Assembly (NCBI GenBank): GCA_900545715.1
Contig: URAJ01000003.1
Location: forward strand, 58,649-122,648
Direction of reading: 5' to 3'
Origin: an uncultured Opitutales bacterium
GTDB lineage: Bacteria > Verrucomicrobiota > Verrucomicrobiia > Opitutales > Intestinicryptomonadaceae
DNA length: 64,000 nt
The notes under the pieces are model-generated. The model made no database searches, was not told where the DNA came from, and was given only the letters and a program-made list of their open reading frames with translations. Positions 37,048 to 46,873 of this stretch are shown here, in pieces. The translations under genes were made by a program, and so were the position numbers. The stretch's first letter is position 1; the number at the start of each line of letters is the position of its first letter.

Positions 37048-38757
37048 CTACTTGTCAGTAGGCACAATCCTGAAGTTTTCGACGTGGTACGACGGGTCTG
37101 CGCGGAATGTGAGCTTTACGTTGTATTGCTTTTCGAGATTCAGCAAGTACACGTAGTCCTCGTTTTGAAGGCGCTGCAAATTCTCTGGGTGCAGCATTAT
37201 CAGCATTCCGATTTCCTTTTCGGGTCCGACCGTATCGCGCAAATTCCGGCAAGTCGCTACAATCTTGCGCTGAATCTCGCCGCTCATTGTGCGCGCGCTC
37301 TTTACAATGCCCTTGCCTCCGCAGTACGGGCAGGCTACATATATGCCGCTTGAATTGCTCTGGGCGTGGCGCTGGCGCGTCATCTGCATTATGCCGAGTT
37401 GCGAGATGGGCAGAACTTGGCTCTTAGCCTTGTCTTTTTCCATCTCCTCTTTTAGCCGCTTATAGACAGTCTGCCTGTCCTTACGGCTCTTCATGTCGAT
37501 TGTGTCTATAATAATTAGACCGCCGAGATTTCTCAGCCTCACTTGGCGCGCGGCCTCCGTGACAGCCTCCAAGTTTGCCTGCAAAATAAAGTCTTTCCCG
37601 TCGGCGTCCTTGCCCTTGTGTGAACCCGTATTTACGTCTATTGCAACCAAAGCCTCGGTCTCGTCTATGACGATTTCGCCGCCCGAGGGAAGCGGAACGC
37701 GGCGCTGGAAAGTTTGGGCTATTTGGCGCTCTATATTGTAGCGTTCAAATATCGGTATATTTTCCTTAAAAAGCTGGATTTTGCTTCTGGCGCGCCGCGA
37801 TATTTCGGATACGGAGCCCAATATGCGCTCGTATTCGGGGCGGCTGTCTATCAAAATTCTATCGGTCTGCTCGGTTAGGAAGTCGCGCACAGTGCGCTCG
37901 ATGAGATCGGGCTCCTTGTATATAAGCGCGGGCGCAGGAGTCGATTCTATACGCTGCTGTATCTGTTTCCAGATGTTCAGCAAAATGTGCAAGTCGCGCA
38001 CAAAGTATGTCCAGCGCTTGCCCTGCCCGGCCGTGCGGACTATTACACCCATTCCTTCCGGAATCTTCATCGACCTCAAAATTTTCTTTATCCTGTCGCG
38101 CTCTTTTCTGTCCTCTATTTTGCGGGATATTCCGCATTGCCCGGCGTAGGGCATCAGAACGAGATAGCGGCCTGGGATTGCTATATTCGTAGTTATCCTC
38201 GGGCCTTTCGTGCCGATTTGAGTCTTTGTTATTTGTACGATTATCTCGGTTCCGATTGGGAATTTTTCGGGAATATCCTTGGCGGAAAATTTTTGGGCGT
38301 TTTTCTTTTGCTCCTTGCTGCGGTTTTCGCGCACTATTTCGTAGGTCGTGTTGTCGGTGGTGGAGGGGAATATGTCCCAATAATGCAAAAATGCGTTCTT
38401 GGGCTGGCCGATATCCACAAACGCCGCCTTTAACCCCGGTTCGAGATTTTGTATTTTGCCCTTAAAAATCGCGCCGACCATGCTTTCGTCGCCGGGGCGC
38501 TCTATTTCAAACTTTTGCATGACACCGTCGGCGAGCAGCGCAACGCGCTTCTCAAACGGCTCCACATTTATGACAATTTCGCGGTACGGTTCGTCGTCGC
38601 GCTTTAGCAGCTTTATTATTTTTTCGAGAAGCGGGCGCTTTTTAGCGCGCATTTTGGCTTCAAGGTTCAGCTGCTCTTCGGGTATTGGTTCAACAATTTC
38701 CTCCGGAGGTTTCTTTGTCAAATCGTCAATTTTATAATCGGTATTTTCTTGTTTCAT
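37048..38757 (-). CDS. rng: Ribonuclease E/G family protein
   Basis: 569 residues. A basic N-terminal extension of about 55 residues precedes the catalytic part ([18 protein letters not shown]). An S1 domain is seen at about 90-210 ([23 protein letters not shown]). The DNase I-like part has the magnesium ligands D374 (AIDVNTG) and D418 (IIIDTID), and the zinc-link motif CPYC is at 476-479. The enzyme processes rRNA and degrades mRNA from 5'-monophosphate ends. It lacks the long C-terminal scaffold of RNase E, so it is RNase G-like. It follows rodA by 36 bases, a common neighbour of this enzyme (mre/rod-rng). Confidence 0.93.
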   Translation of the reverse strand: MKQENTDYKIDDLTKKPPEEIVEPIPEEQLNLEAKMRAKKRPLLEKIIKLLKRDDEPYREIVINVEPFEKRVALLADGVMQKFEIERPGDESMVGAIFKGKIQNLEPGLKAAFVDIGQPKNAFLHYWDIFPSTTDNTTYEIVRENRSKEQKKNAQKFSAKDIPEKFPIGTEIIVQITKTQIGTKGPRITTNIAIPGRYLVLMPYAGQCGISRKIEDRKERDRIKKILRSMKIPEGMGVIVRTAGQGKRWTYFVRDLHILLNIWKQIQQRIESTPAPALIYKEPDLIERTVRDFLTEQTDRILIDSRPEYERILGSVSEISRRARSKIQLFKENIPIFERYNIERQIAQTFQRRVPLPSGGEIVIDETEALVAIDVNTGSHKGKDADGKDFILQANLEAVTEAARQVRLRNLGGLIIIDTIDMKSRKDRQTVYKRLKEEMEKDKAKSQVLPISQLGIMQMTRQRHAQSNSSGIYVACPYCGGKGIVKSARTMSGEIQRKIVATCRNLRDTVGPEKEIGMLIMLHPENLQRLQNEDYVYLLNLEKQYNVKLTFRADPSYHVENFRIVPTDK

Positions 38758-38793
38758 TGTTTCGCTTTAATTTTTCGGCGAAACTTTCGGAAA

Positions 38794-40083
38794 TTACGAG
38801 TACGCCCTTCTGTGCCTGTAAACGCTTTGAACGAGACCGAGAAGTATGCAACACGTCAGTACGAAAGTTCCGCCATAACTCATCATTGGCAGCGGCAGAC
38901 CGGTTATCGGCATTACGCCGATAGTCATGCCGACATTTATGAAAGCATGCGTCATCAAAATTGCCGCAATTCCGATGCATAGGAATTGCCCGAATTTGTC
39001 CCTCGACACCTGCGCCGAAAGCAGGCAACCGAATATGACAATTACGGACATCAAAAGAATTGCGGCCGCGGCTCCGACGAAGCCGGACTCTTCGGCTACA
39101 ACCGAAAAGATAAAGTCGTTATACGCCACGCTCGAAGGCAGGTATCCAAGCTTTGCCTGTGTGCCTTGCGCGTGCCCCTTGCCGAGGATTCCGCCTGACC
39201 CCACTGAGATCAGACTCTGGCGCTGGTTCCAACTCACGCCAAGCCCCCGCGGATCGACTACATCGGGCGCCACAAATGCCAATATTCTGTTGCGCTGGTA
39301 GTCTTTCATCGGCAGACAAAACGGCGCGCTCGACCCGTACGCATTGCGAGAAGAAGCCTCGCTCGCCGTCATCTTATTGTCTTTCAAGAAATTGCTATAT
39401 CCCCATATATCGACGGCAACAAGCCCTACCGTTGCCGCGCACAGCAGCATCAGTATTGCGAAAAACCGCTTTGGCAATGTGGATATATACAGCATCGCAA
39501 ACAGCATTGGTATAAAGACAAGAGTAGAACCTAAGTCAGGCTGCAAAAAAATCAACAAAATTGGAATAAAAAATACAATGCCAAGCTTTATCCAAAACTT
39601 GTAGGTGTCCTTAAATTTTCCGATTTTTGTCTTTGCAAAGAGGGCCGCCGCCATGACGCATGTACCTATCTTGGCTATCTCGGAGGGCTGTACGGAAATT
39701 ACCCCAAAGTCTATCCACCGCGTTGCGTTGTACCTGCTTTCGACAAACGGCACGGGAATGCCAAGGCACTCTTTCAGCGCGAGCGGTATTAGCAGAATTA
39801 TCGACAATCCGTACACGGCGGGGGCAAAAGTGTAAAATATCCGGTAATCTATGCGCGAAAGCACAAAATAGACCGGCAGCCCCGCAAACACGAAAAATAT
39901 TATCTGCTTGAACCAAAACTGTCTTGATAACGGAATTTCATCTATATTATAGCTTTGCGTAGAATATATGAACGCGACTCCCATGGCGAAGAGCAAAAAC
40001 ATTCCCACATAAATTGCGGGATTGCTTCTCGCCTTTTTTATATGGGGAACTTCCCCGTATATTTCCTTTTGGGAGTCCGTCAT
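38794..40083 (-). CDS. rodA: Rod shape-determining glycosyltransferase RodA (SEDS family)
   Basis: 429 residues with about ten membrane helices. Family marks are RWIDFGVISVQPSEIAKIG and, near the end, GMTIGVMPITGLPLPMMSYGGT. SEDS proteins polymerise lipid II into peptidoglycan; RodA serves side-wall growth. A hydrophilic insertion of about 50 residues follows the middle helices (SSRNAYGSSAPFCLP). The start codon overlaps the metH stop codon (ATGA at 40083-40080), so translation is coupled to metH, an unusual partner. rng follows directly. Confidence 0.94.
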   Translation of the reverse strand: MTDSQKEIYGEVPHIKKARSNPAIYVGMFLLFAMGVAFIYSTQSYNIDEIPLSRQFWFKQIIFFVFAGLPVYFVLSRIDYRIFYTFAPAVYGLSIILLIPLALKECLGIPVPFVESRYNATRWIDFGVISVQPSEIAKIGTCVMAAALFAKTKIGKFKDTYKFWIKLGIVFFIPILLIFLQPDLGSTLVFIPMLFAMLYISTLPKRFFAILMLLCAATVGLVAVDIWGYSNFLKDNKMTASEASSRNAYGSSAPFCLPMKDYQRNRILAFVAPDVVDPRGLGVSWNQRQSLISVGSGGILGKGHAQGTQAKLGYLPSSVAYNDFIFSVVAEESGFVGAAAAILLMSVIVIFGCLLSAQVSRDKFGQFLCIGIAAILMTHAFINVGMTIGVMPITGLPLPMMSYGGTFVLTCCILLGLVQSVYRHRRAYS

Positions 40084-43000
40084 GCTGGTTTTACAGACAG
40101 ATATTTTAATATTGAATCCGGCGTTGAACCTTTTCTGCGCGCGTACGCTTCAAGCTGGTCGCGGCCTATCTCGGCTGAAAAGTATTTTGCGTGCGGATTG
40201 GGAATCCACACTGCGCAAACGCTCGAAACAGGCGTCATCATAAAGTTCTCGGTAAAATCGACACCTATCGAATTTACGGAATCGAGAAGTTTTTTAAATT
40301 TAGCCTTTTCCGAGTGGTCCGGATATGACGGATAGCCGACAGCCGGGCGCACCGCCGAAAGCTTTACATGCCCTTGCGTTTTGCATGCATGGCAGTCGCA
40401 ATCAGCAGAATGCCTTTTAAACGCAGCCTCCGCCAACGGCGCAAAAATACGGTGTCCTGCGTATTCCGACAGGGCTTCGGCCGCCATATCGCAAATTGTG
40501 CGGGCAGTCATATATGAATACTCGTCTCCAGATGCTTTCAGCTTAGAGCAAAATTCTTCGGCTTCGCGCCCGACTGTTGCGATATACATGCCTATGAACG
40601 AGCCGGACGGCGATATATAGTCCGAGAAACACAGACATTTGCCGGCGGAATCGGGCCTTTGCGAGCGCAAAAAGCACAGTTTTTCAACAAAGCCCGAGTC
40701 GTCGTACAACTCGACGTCGTCTCCTGACGGCCTCGCCCCGTAAACCGCATATCTGATTTTCGGTCGAGCAATCCCCGACAATTTTTCGAGCATTTTGAAA
40801 GTGTCTTTAAAAAACCCGTCCAAACCGTTCGACTTTCCAAAATCCTCGGGGATTTTCGCCCCGCCAACTTTCCATGCCCTAAGATACATATACCATGGCA
40901 TTTCCAGTTTGGAAAAATCCACATCGGCAGTCTTTACCTCGAATTTTGGCATATTTTCCAATTCGGGAAATTCGCACTCGAATTTCTTTGTCACTGCTTC
41001 CGAATATGGGATAAGCTTGGCCTTCTTTGAGTCTGCGGACTTTTCCTCGAACTCCGCGCGGATCTTTCCGTACCTTGCCGAAACCTCCGCCTCAAAGAGC
41101 TTTTTAGTCGATGCGGACGTAAGGGACGCGCAAACGCCGGCCGACAGCCCGGCGTCCTCGACCCTGACCACAGTCCCCGAGTACAGCGGCGCGAGCTTTA
41201 CCGCGGCGTGCAGATCGCTCGTTGTAGCCCCGCCAACCATGACCGGAACTTTTAAGCCTTCGCGTTCGAGCATCTGGACAACTCTCGCCATTTCGTCCAA
41301 AGACGGCGTTATCAACCCGCTCAGCCCGACGATGTCGGCGCCGCGCGCGGCCTCCACAATCCTCTCAGGCTCAACCATCACACCCAGATCCTCGACCCTA
41401 AATCCGTTGCATGAAAGCACGACAGACACTATGTTCTTGCCTATGTCGTGGACGTCGCCCTTTACGGTTGCAACCACCACTTTCGGCCCCGACGCCGCCG
41501 CGCCTTTGGGCATGTATGGCTCGAGCACGGCGACAGCGCGCTTCATGACGCGCGCGCTCTTTACGACCTGCGGAAGGAACATTTTGCCTTCGCCGAAAAG
41601 TTCCCCCACTTTGCGCATGGCCGACATCAGCGGCTTTTCAATGACTTCGAGCGGATTGCCAAGCTCCCCGTAGAAGTGCATCGCGACTTCCTCCGCTTTG
41701 TCCTCCTCGCCCTTAATAAAAATTCGCATGAGCCTTTCGTTCCACGGCAACGAATCCCAATCCGAATGTTCGCGGTGCTTTGTCGAGTCGCCCTTGTACT
41801 CGCCCGCTATTTCAAGCAATCTTTCCGACGCCTCCGGGTCCGTATTGAGTACGACGTCCTCCACAGCTTTTCGCAATTTCGGGTCGATTTCATCGTAAGG
41901 GGCGAGCATTCCCGCGTTTACTATTCCCATGTCGAGCCCCGCATTGCGCGCGTGGTATAAAAACACGCTGTGCATAGCTTCCCTTACAGGATTGTTTCCC
42001 CTGAACGCGAAACTTATATTGCTAACCCCTGCGCTCGTGCGCGCATACGGGCATTTGGCTTTTATTCTGCGCACAGCTTCTATAAAGTCCGCCCCGTATG
42101 AGTCGTGCTCAGCCATTCCGGTCGCGACAGTCAAAACATTTGCGTCGAAAATTATGTCCTCGGGGTTAAACCCTGCCTTTTCGACCAAAATCCCGTACGC
42201 CCTGACGCATATCTCGACGCGCCTGTCGAGCGTCGTCGCCTGCCCCTGTTCGTCAAACGCCATTACTACTGCGGCGGCCCCAAATTTCTTGATTTCGCCT
42301 GCGCATTTCAAAAATTCGCCCTCGCCGTTTTTTAGGCTTATCGAATTTACAATAGGCTTGCCCTGCACGCATTTGAGTCCTGCTACAATAGTATTCCAGT
42401 CGGACGAATCTATCATTATCGGAACCCGCGATATTTCAGGCTCCGACCCTACGAGATTCAAAAAGCGCTTCATGCAGGCGGGGGAATCGAACATTCCCTC
42501 GTCAAAATTCACGTCGATTATATTTGCCCCGTTTTCTACCTGCCCCCGCGCGACAGACAGCGCGTCGGAAAAGCGCCCCTCCTTTATCATTTTTCGGAAT
42601 GCTGCCGAGCCCATTACATTGGTGCGCTCTCCGACAAATGCAAACGGGGCGTTTTTCTCGGGGAGAACAAACGGTTCAAGCCCCGAAAGCGCGAGCGCAT
42701 GCGATCTTTCGCGCGGCTTTCTCGGCGCGAACCCTGAGCATGCGCGCACTATCGCCTCTATGTGCTTTGGGGTTGTTCCGCAGCAGCCGCCGAATATGTT
42801 TACGAGCCCCTCGCGGGCGTATTCGGAAAGCTTTGAAGCGGTCATTTCCGGAGTCTCGTCGTATCCGGACTCCGAAAATGGATTGGGCATTCCGGCGTTT
42901 GGATAGCAATGCGTGTAGCACTCCGCGATTCTGTCGAACACCTCCACATACGGGCGCATTTTATCCGCCCCAAGCGCGCAGTTTAAGCCCACAAAAAGAG

Positions 43001-43742
43001 GCTCGGCATGGCGTATCGAAGCGTAAAACGCCTCTATCGTCTGCCCGCTCAAAATTCTTCCGGAAGCGTCCGAAACAGTCATGCTTATGCCAATAGGCGG
43101 GCGCTCGCCCCACTTTTGGCACAGGCTGAGATACGCATACAGCGCAGCCTTGACATTGAGCGTGTCGAACGCCGTCTCAACGAGAAATACGTCAACCCCC
43201 GCAGAATACAAAGACTCCATTTGCGGAGTGTACGCCGCAACAAGCTCGTCGAAATCGACTGCGCGCGCCGCGGGATCCTCCACATCGGCCGATATGCTCG
43301 CCGACTTGTTCATAGGTCCTATCGAGCCCGCAACAAAAAGCTCCTTTCCACCAAGCCGCGCGGACGCCTCCGCCGCCTCCGCTTTCGCAATCTCGACGGC
43401 GCGCGCGTTCATGCGGCGCACCAAATCCTCCCCGTTGCCGTATTCGGACTGCACCAGAAGATTCGCCCCGAAAGTTCCGGTCGTCACTATGTCGGAGCCG
43501 GCATCGTAATAGGCGCGATTGATTTTCGCGATTATGTCTGGGCGGGTGAGATTTAGTATGTCGTTGTTTCCAAGCTGGGAGATAGCGTTTGATTCGAGCT
43601 CCGGCAATCCGCGGCGAAAGTCCGCCTCGGAAAGTTTTTCGCGCTGGACGAGCGTGCCCATGGCACCGTCGAGAAATACGGCGCGCGTTTGAAGAAGTTT
43701 TTTTAATTTTCGTCCGCTTTCGGACAACGGAATGTTAGACAT
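40080..43742 (-). CDS. metH: Cobalamin-dependent methionine synthase
   Basis: 1220 residues with all four modules in order. The homocysteine domain carries the zinc cysteines (GGCCGTTPKHI); the methyltetrahydrofolate domain starts at FAFVGERTNVMGS. The B12 domain has the cobalt-ligand motif DVHDIGKNIVS, and the reactivation domain has RPAVGYPSYPDH for S-adenosylmethionine. The enzyme transfers a methyl group from methyltetrahydrofolate to homocysteine and needs B12. No cobalamin riboswitch is visible, because only 9 bases separate the start from the hprK stop. Thus it is expressed as part of the lptB-hprK-metH-rodA-rng run. Confidence 0.97.
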   Translation of the reverse strand: MSNIPLSESGRKLKKLLQTRAVFLDGAMGTLVQREKLSEADFRRGLPELESNAISQLGNNDILNLTRPDIIAKINRAYYDAGSDIVTTGTFGANLLVQSEYGNGEDLVRRMNARAVEIAKAEAAEASARLGGKELFVAGSIGPMNKSASISADVEDPAARAVDFDELVAAYTPQMESLYSAGVDVFLVETAFDTLNVKAALYAYLSLCQKWGERPPIGISMTVSDASGRILSGQTIEAFYASIRHAEPLFVGLNCALGADKMRPYVEVFDRIAECYTHCYPNAGMPNPFSESGYDETPEMTASKLSEYAREGLVNIFGGCCGTTPKHIEAIVRACSGFAPRKPRERSHALALSGLEPFVLPEKNAPFAFVGERTNVMGSAAFRKMIKEGRFSDALSVARGQVENGANIIDVNFDEGMFDSPACMKRFLNLVGSEPEISRVPIMIDSSDWNTIVAGLKCVQGKPIVNSISLKNGEGEFLKCAGEIKKFGAAAVVMAFDEQGQATTLDRRVEICVRAYGILVEKAGFNPEDIIFDANVLTVATGMAEHDSYGADFIEAVRRIKAKCPYARTSAGVSNISFAFRGNNPVREAMHSVFLYHARNAGLDMGIVNAGMLAPYDEIDPKLRKAVEDVVLNTDPEASERLLEIAGEYKGDSTKHREHSDWDSLPWNERLMRIFIKGEEDKAEEVAMHFYGELGNPLEVIEKPLMSAMRKVGELFGEGKMFLPQVVKSARVMKRAVAVLEPYMPKGAAASGPKVVVATVKGDVHDIGKNIVSVVLSCNGFRVEDLGVMVEPERIVEAARGADIVGLSGLITPSLDEMARVVQMLEREGLKVPVMVGGATTSDLHAAVKLAPLYSGTVVRVEDAGLSAGVCASLTSASTKKLFEAEVSARYGKIRAEFEEKSADSKKAKLIPYSEAVTKKFECEFPELENMPKFEVKTADVDFSKLEMPWYMYLRAWKVGGAKIPEDFGKSNGLDGFFKDTFKMLEKLSGIARPKIRYAVYGARPSGDDVELYDDSGFVEKLCFLRSQRPDSAGKCLCFSDYISPSGSFIGMYIATVGREAEEFCSKLKASGDEYSYMTARTICDMAAEALSEYAGHRIFAPLAEAAFKRHSADCDCHACKTQGHVKLSAVRPAVGYPSYPDHSEKAKFKKLLDSVNSIGVDFTENFMMTPVSSVCAVWIPNPHAKYFSAEIGRDQLEAYARRKGSTPDSILKYLSVKPA

Positions 43743-43751
43743 TTCAAGAAA

Positions 43752-44723
43752 TTATTTTTCCATTTCTGATTTCATATGCGCAATAAGCCTTTCATTAAAG
43801 GCCTTTGCGCCGTCGTGGCCCATGCGGCGCAGAGCCTGCACCATAGCTGCCACCTCAACGAGCCTCGCCATGTCGCGGCCGGGCCGGACAGGTATTATAA
43901 AATGCGGTATCTGAACCCCGAGCACGTCGAAATAGTTTTTATCGAGCCCCGTTCTGTCTTCCACAATCCCGGGCTGCCACTCGACAAACGTCACTATCAT
44001 GTCAATCGACTTTTCAAGCCGCACGCAGCGTATTCCGAACAGCTCGGCTACATTTATAATTCCGATTCCCCTGCACTCCATATACCCGCGGTTTAGCTCG
44101 TTTCCCTTGCCCAAAATGGTGTCGTCGCCGATTTTTTGGCAATAGACGAGATCGTCCGCAACAAGGGGGTGCCCGTGGTCTATAAGCGCGAGCGCACATT
44201 CGCTCTTGCCGATGCCGCTGTCGCCGCGAATGAGAGTCCCGATGCCTTTTATGTCAAGCAGCGTTCCGTGCAGAGACATTCTGGGGGCAAACATTCTGTC
44301 GAGCCTGACGAGAACCTCCGCGGAAAATTCCTTTGATTTCATCCTTGTGCGCATCAGGGGAATGTGATGCTTTTGCACGGCGTCGATCATCGGCTTTGTC
44401 GGCGCGAGGTTCCTGGAAATTACTATGCACGGAATTTCATGCGCAATCATTTCCTCCATAACCTCGAACTGCCTTTGGTCGGGGAGGTCGCGCATATACG
44501 CCATTTCTCCCGCCCCAAAAAGCTGTATGCGGCTCGACGCAAAATTTTTATAGTAGCCAGTTATTGCGAGCGCCGGGCGGTTTATCGTGGGTTCGAGTAT
44601 CATCCTGTCGAAGCCGTCCTCGCCGCATATTAGCTGCAAATCTATCGTGTCTTTAAAATAGTCGAAGAATTTTCTTACGGATATCTCTTCGGGAACTTTG
44701 ATTTTATTGCTTCGCAGGGACAT
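43752..44723 (-). CDS. hprK: HPr kinase/phosphorylase
   Basis: 323 residues. The N-terminal domain (about 1-130) is followed by the kinase domain with Walker A GDSGIGKS at 167-174, the acidic ADDLV at about 189-193 and the C-terminal signature MECRGIGIINVAELFG. The enzyme phosphorylates and dephosphorylates a serine of HPr-type proteins. In Gram-negative bacteria it often sits in an lptB-rpoN-hpf-hprK cluster; here lptB is directly upstream (34 bases) but rpoN, hpf and PTS genes are absent. Its target protein lies outside the window. Confidence 0.94.
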   Translation of the reverse strand: MSLRSNKIKVPEEISVRKFFDYFKDTIDLQLICGEDGFDRMILEPTINRPALAITGYYKNFASSRIQLFGAGEMAYMRDLPDQRQFEVMEEMIAHEIPCIVISRNLAPTKPMIDAVQKHHIPLMRTRMKSKEFSAEVLVRLDRMFAPRMSLHGTLLDIKGIGTLIRGDSGIGKSECALALIDHGHPLVADDLVYCQKIGDDTILGKGNELNRGYMECRGIGIINVAELFGIRCVRLEKSIDMIVTFVEWQPGIVEDRTGLDKNYFDVLGVQIPHFIIPVRPGRDMARLVEVAAMVQALRRMGHDGAKAFNERLIAHMKSEMEK

Positions 44724-44757
44724 TATTGCCTTCCTTTCGCGCGGATAGATATGCGGG

Positions 44758-45498
44758 CTACATAGAGAAATTTTCGCCGAGATAGAATTTTCGGCTTTGT
44801 TCGTCGTTGACGAGGAATTCGCTCGTACCCTCGCATAAAACGGTTCCGTCGTGTATCAGATATGCGCGGTCAACTATGCTTAGGGTTTCACGCACATTGT
44901 GGTCGGTTATCAGCACGCCTATGTTTTTAGCTTTTAACCCCCTGATTATATCCTGAACCTCCGCGACGCTTATGGGGTCAACGCCGCTGAAAGGCTCGTC
45001 CATCAGGAGGAATTTTGGGCGCGCAGTCAGCGCGCGCGTTATTTCAAGCCGCCTGCGCTCGCCCCCGGACAGGGTGAACGCCGGCTGGTCCGCAAGGTGC
45101 GACAAATTCAATTCTTCAAGCATCGACTGCACAAAATCTTTAAGCTCCCCTTTCGGAATCGGGAGGTTTTCCGCGACCGCCAATATATTTTGCCTTACAG
45201 TCAGCTTTCTGAAAACGGAGGGCTCTTGCGGCAAGTACCCGATCCCCATTCTGGCGCGCTTGTACATCGGGACTTCCGTTATGTCCGCGCCGTCGAGAAA
45301 CACTTCGCCCTCGGTTGCAGGAACAAGCCCGACAATCATATAAAAACTGGTCGTCTTTCCCGCGCCGTTTGGGCCGAGGAGCCCGACTATTTCCCCCGCG
45401 CGCAAGTCTATGTTTACGCCTTTTACAACGCGGCGCTTGCCGTATTGCTTTACGAGATTGCGGGTTTTTATGTACGAATTGCCGTCTTGAAATTCCAT
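44758..45498 (-). CDS. lptB: LPS export ABC transporter ATP-binding protein
   Basis: The start at 45498 ([17 protein letters not shown]) is preferred; an in-frame start 18 bases upstream adds MILFFY, which is not family-like. Walker A is [10 protein letters not shown], the signature is [15 protein letters not shown] and Walker B is [30 protein letters not shown] is typical of LptB rather than other ABC ATPases. It drives the LptFG complex that extracts lipopolysaccharide from the inner membrane, evidence for a Gram-negative envelope with LPS. The other lpt genes are not in the window. Confidence 0.95.
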   Translation of the reverse strand: MEFQDGNSYIKTRNLVKQYGKRRVVKGVNIDLRAGEIVGLLGPNGAGKTTSFYMIVGLVPATEGEVFLDGADITEVPMYKRARMGIGYLPQEPSVFRKLTVRQNILAVAENLPIPKGELKDFVQSMLEELNLSHLADQPAFTLSGGERRRLEITRALTARPKFLLMDEPFSGVDPISVAEVQDIIRGLKAKNIGVLITDHNVRETLSIVDRAYLIHDGTVLCEGTSEFLVNDEQSRKFYLGENFSM

Positions 45499-45585
45499 AT
45501 AAAAAAACAATATCAATTATGGGCGTCCTGCAACAAAAAAGAAATTCTTAACCTCGCGAAACAGCAAAGCAGGCGGCGCAAAGTC

Positions 45586-45858
45586 TCAATTATATTTTCC
45601 GTTCACAGGACTCTGCGACAAGTCCATTCGCAATGTATAATATATTCCACAAAGCCATAGAACGTATGTGGCAACAGGCATTATCAGAAATGCGAGCACA
45701 GTCGAAAAAAAGAATGCGGCAGATTCCCTCCATCTCTTTTGCAGGAACAGTCCAAAGCCGGGAATTATGAACGATGCCAAAACGTCCACTACAATTCCCG
45801 CGTTTTTTTCAAATTTTCCCATATGTTTGCATTCCGCGCAATCTATGCCATTTGGCAC
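45586..45858 (-). CDS. Small two-helix membrane protein
   Basis: 90 residues from a GTG at 45858, or 78 from the ATG at 45822. The longer form has a CxxC pair (DCAECKH). Two hydrophobic segments follow: VVDVLASFIIPGFGLFL and a longer one, FFFSTVLAFLIMPVATYVLW. The pattern 'PG.G.FLQKRW..A' resembles small TM2-like or YqaE-like proteins, but the match is loose. It lies 87 bases upstream of lptB on the same strand. Confidence 0.6.
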   Translation of the reverse strand: MPNGIDCAECKHMGKFEKNAGIVVDVLASFIIPGFGLFLQKRWRESAAFFFSTVLAFLIMPVATYVLWLCGIYYTLRMDLSQSPVNGKYN

Positions 45859-46134
45859 TCAACCCGCGCATTTAATACCTCACGGCACGTTAAAAAATTT
45901 AAAATAGCTTTGCGCATTTAACGGGCGCGCTCCGCCTTTAATTACTTGGAAACACCATTCCGGCAATGCGAAAAGTTTTAAAGTTGGCATTTTTGCGTAA
46001 AAATTCGGCATTTAGCCACCCGTTCAATGCGTCCAACGCAAAACCATTTGCCCGCCAGTATCAAAAAAGCCCCGCTTTCAAGCGCCCGCTTGTCTGCATG
46101 CAAGCCACCAAAATCAAGCAGGCGATAAAGCTCT
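45859..46134. other. Intergenic region, no gene seen
   Basis: Between the small membrane protein and the ompH terminators. A few short inverted motifs only. Confidence 0.4.
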
Positions 46135-46173
46135 AAAAAAATTCTTTCGCGCAAAAGTTGCCGCGCAAAAGAA
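46135..46173 (-). terminator. Second terminator downstream of ompH
   Basis: On the minus strand TTCTTTTGCGC and GCGCGAAAGAA (46173-46163, 46152-46142) pair with one mismatch and are followed by seven T residues. Confidence 0.6.
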
Positions 46174-46219
46174 CTTTTTACTGACTCAAAATCTTCACAA
46201 TCCCCAAAAAAAGGAGATT

Positions 46220-46252
46220 GCCAAAAACAAATCGCCGCCGCATTTGCGGCGG
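46220..46252 (-). terminator. First (weak) terminator downstream of ompH
   Basis: CCGCCGC (46235-46241) and GCGGCGG (46246-46252) form a very GC-rich stem with a 4-base loop. On the minus strand the tail GATTTGTTTTTGG is only moderately T-rich and is followed by the second terminator. Confidence 0.5.
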
Positions 46253-46266
46253 AGATTCGATGGAGA

Positions 46267-46815
46267 TTATTTTGCGGCAGGCGCGTTGGCGTTGACAGCC
46301 TTTATTACGTCTTGCGTAATGTCGGCTTCGGGCTTTGAAAAATGGCAGACAGTCTTTTCAATTATATAGTCCGCATTTTTCTCCTTTGCGACAGTCTTAA
46401 TTATCTCCGATATTTCCTGCATGTGGATTTTACGGATGCCTGCCGCGTTTTCCTGAAGCTTTTGGGCGGTTGTGCGGCGCATATTTTCCATATTCTGCTC
46501 TATCTGGCGGATTTGGACAATTATCGGCTGCGCCTCGGTTTCGAGAATCTTGCGCTTGGCATCCTCTGCGAGCGCCGGATTCTGCGCCTTCGTCTGGATT
46601 TCCTGAATTTTCTTCATCAAATCCTGGCGCTGCTTATTCATCTTTTCAAGCTCTGCGTTTGTGGCGTCGACAGAAGTCTTTATCTGGGCCGCGGCTTCCT
46701 TGGCCTTGTAATAGTTGGAATATACCTCCGCCATGTTCACAACATATATGTTGGTCGCGGCATGGAGCATTGTCGCGGCGAAAACGCCGGCTAATATAAG
46801 CGATATCTTTTTCAT
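46267..46815 (-). CDS. OmpH/Skp family periplasmic chaperone
   Basis: 182 residues with a signal peptide (about 1-19, ATMLHA). The mature part starts with NIYVVNMAEVYSNY and continues as a long charged helix pair (MNKQRQDLMKKIQEIQTKAQNP), the tentacle structure of Skp. Skp-type chaperones hold unfolded outer membrane proteins in the periplasm for delivery to the Bam complex. The gene follows bamA by 58 bases, the usual order. Confidence 0.9.
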   Translation of the reverse strand: MKKISLILAGVFAATMLHAATNIYVVNMAEVYSNYYKAKEAAAQIKTSVDATNAELEKMNKQRQDLMKKIQEIQTKAQNPALAEDAKRKILETEAQPIIVQIRQIEQNMENMRRTTAQKLQENAAGIRKIHMQEISEIIKTVAKEKNADYIIEKTVCHFSKPEADITQDVIKAVNANAPAAK

Positions 46816-46873
46816 AATTTCTTTCTTGTTTAGTCTTAATTTTAAAGAAAATGTTCAGACAAATTTTATTTTT

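Noticed and set aside
41929..42906. 325-codon plus-strand frame opposite metH
   Set aside because: Antisense shadow; metH is complete and conserved on the other strand.
40080..43742. Cobalamin riboswitch for metH
   Set aside because: Only 9 bases separate metH from hprK, leaving no room for one.
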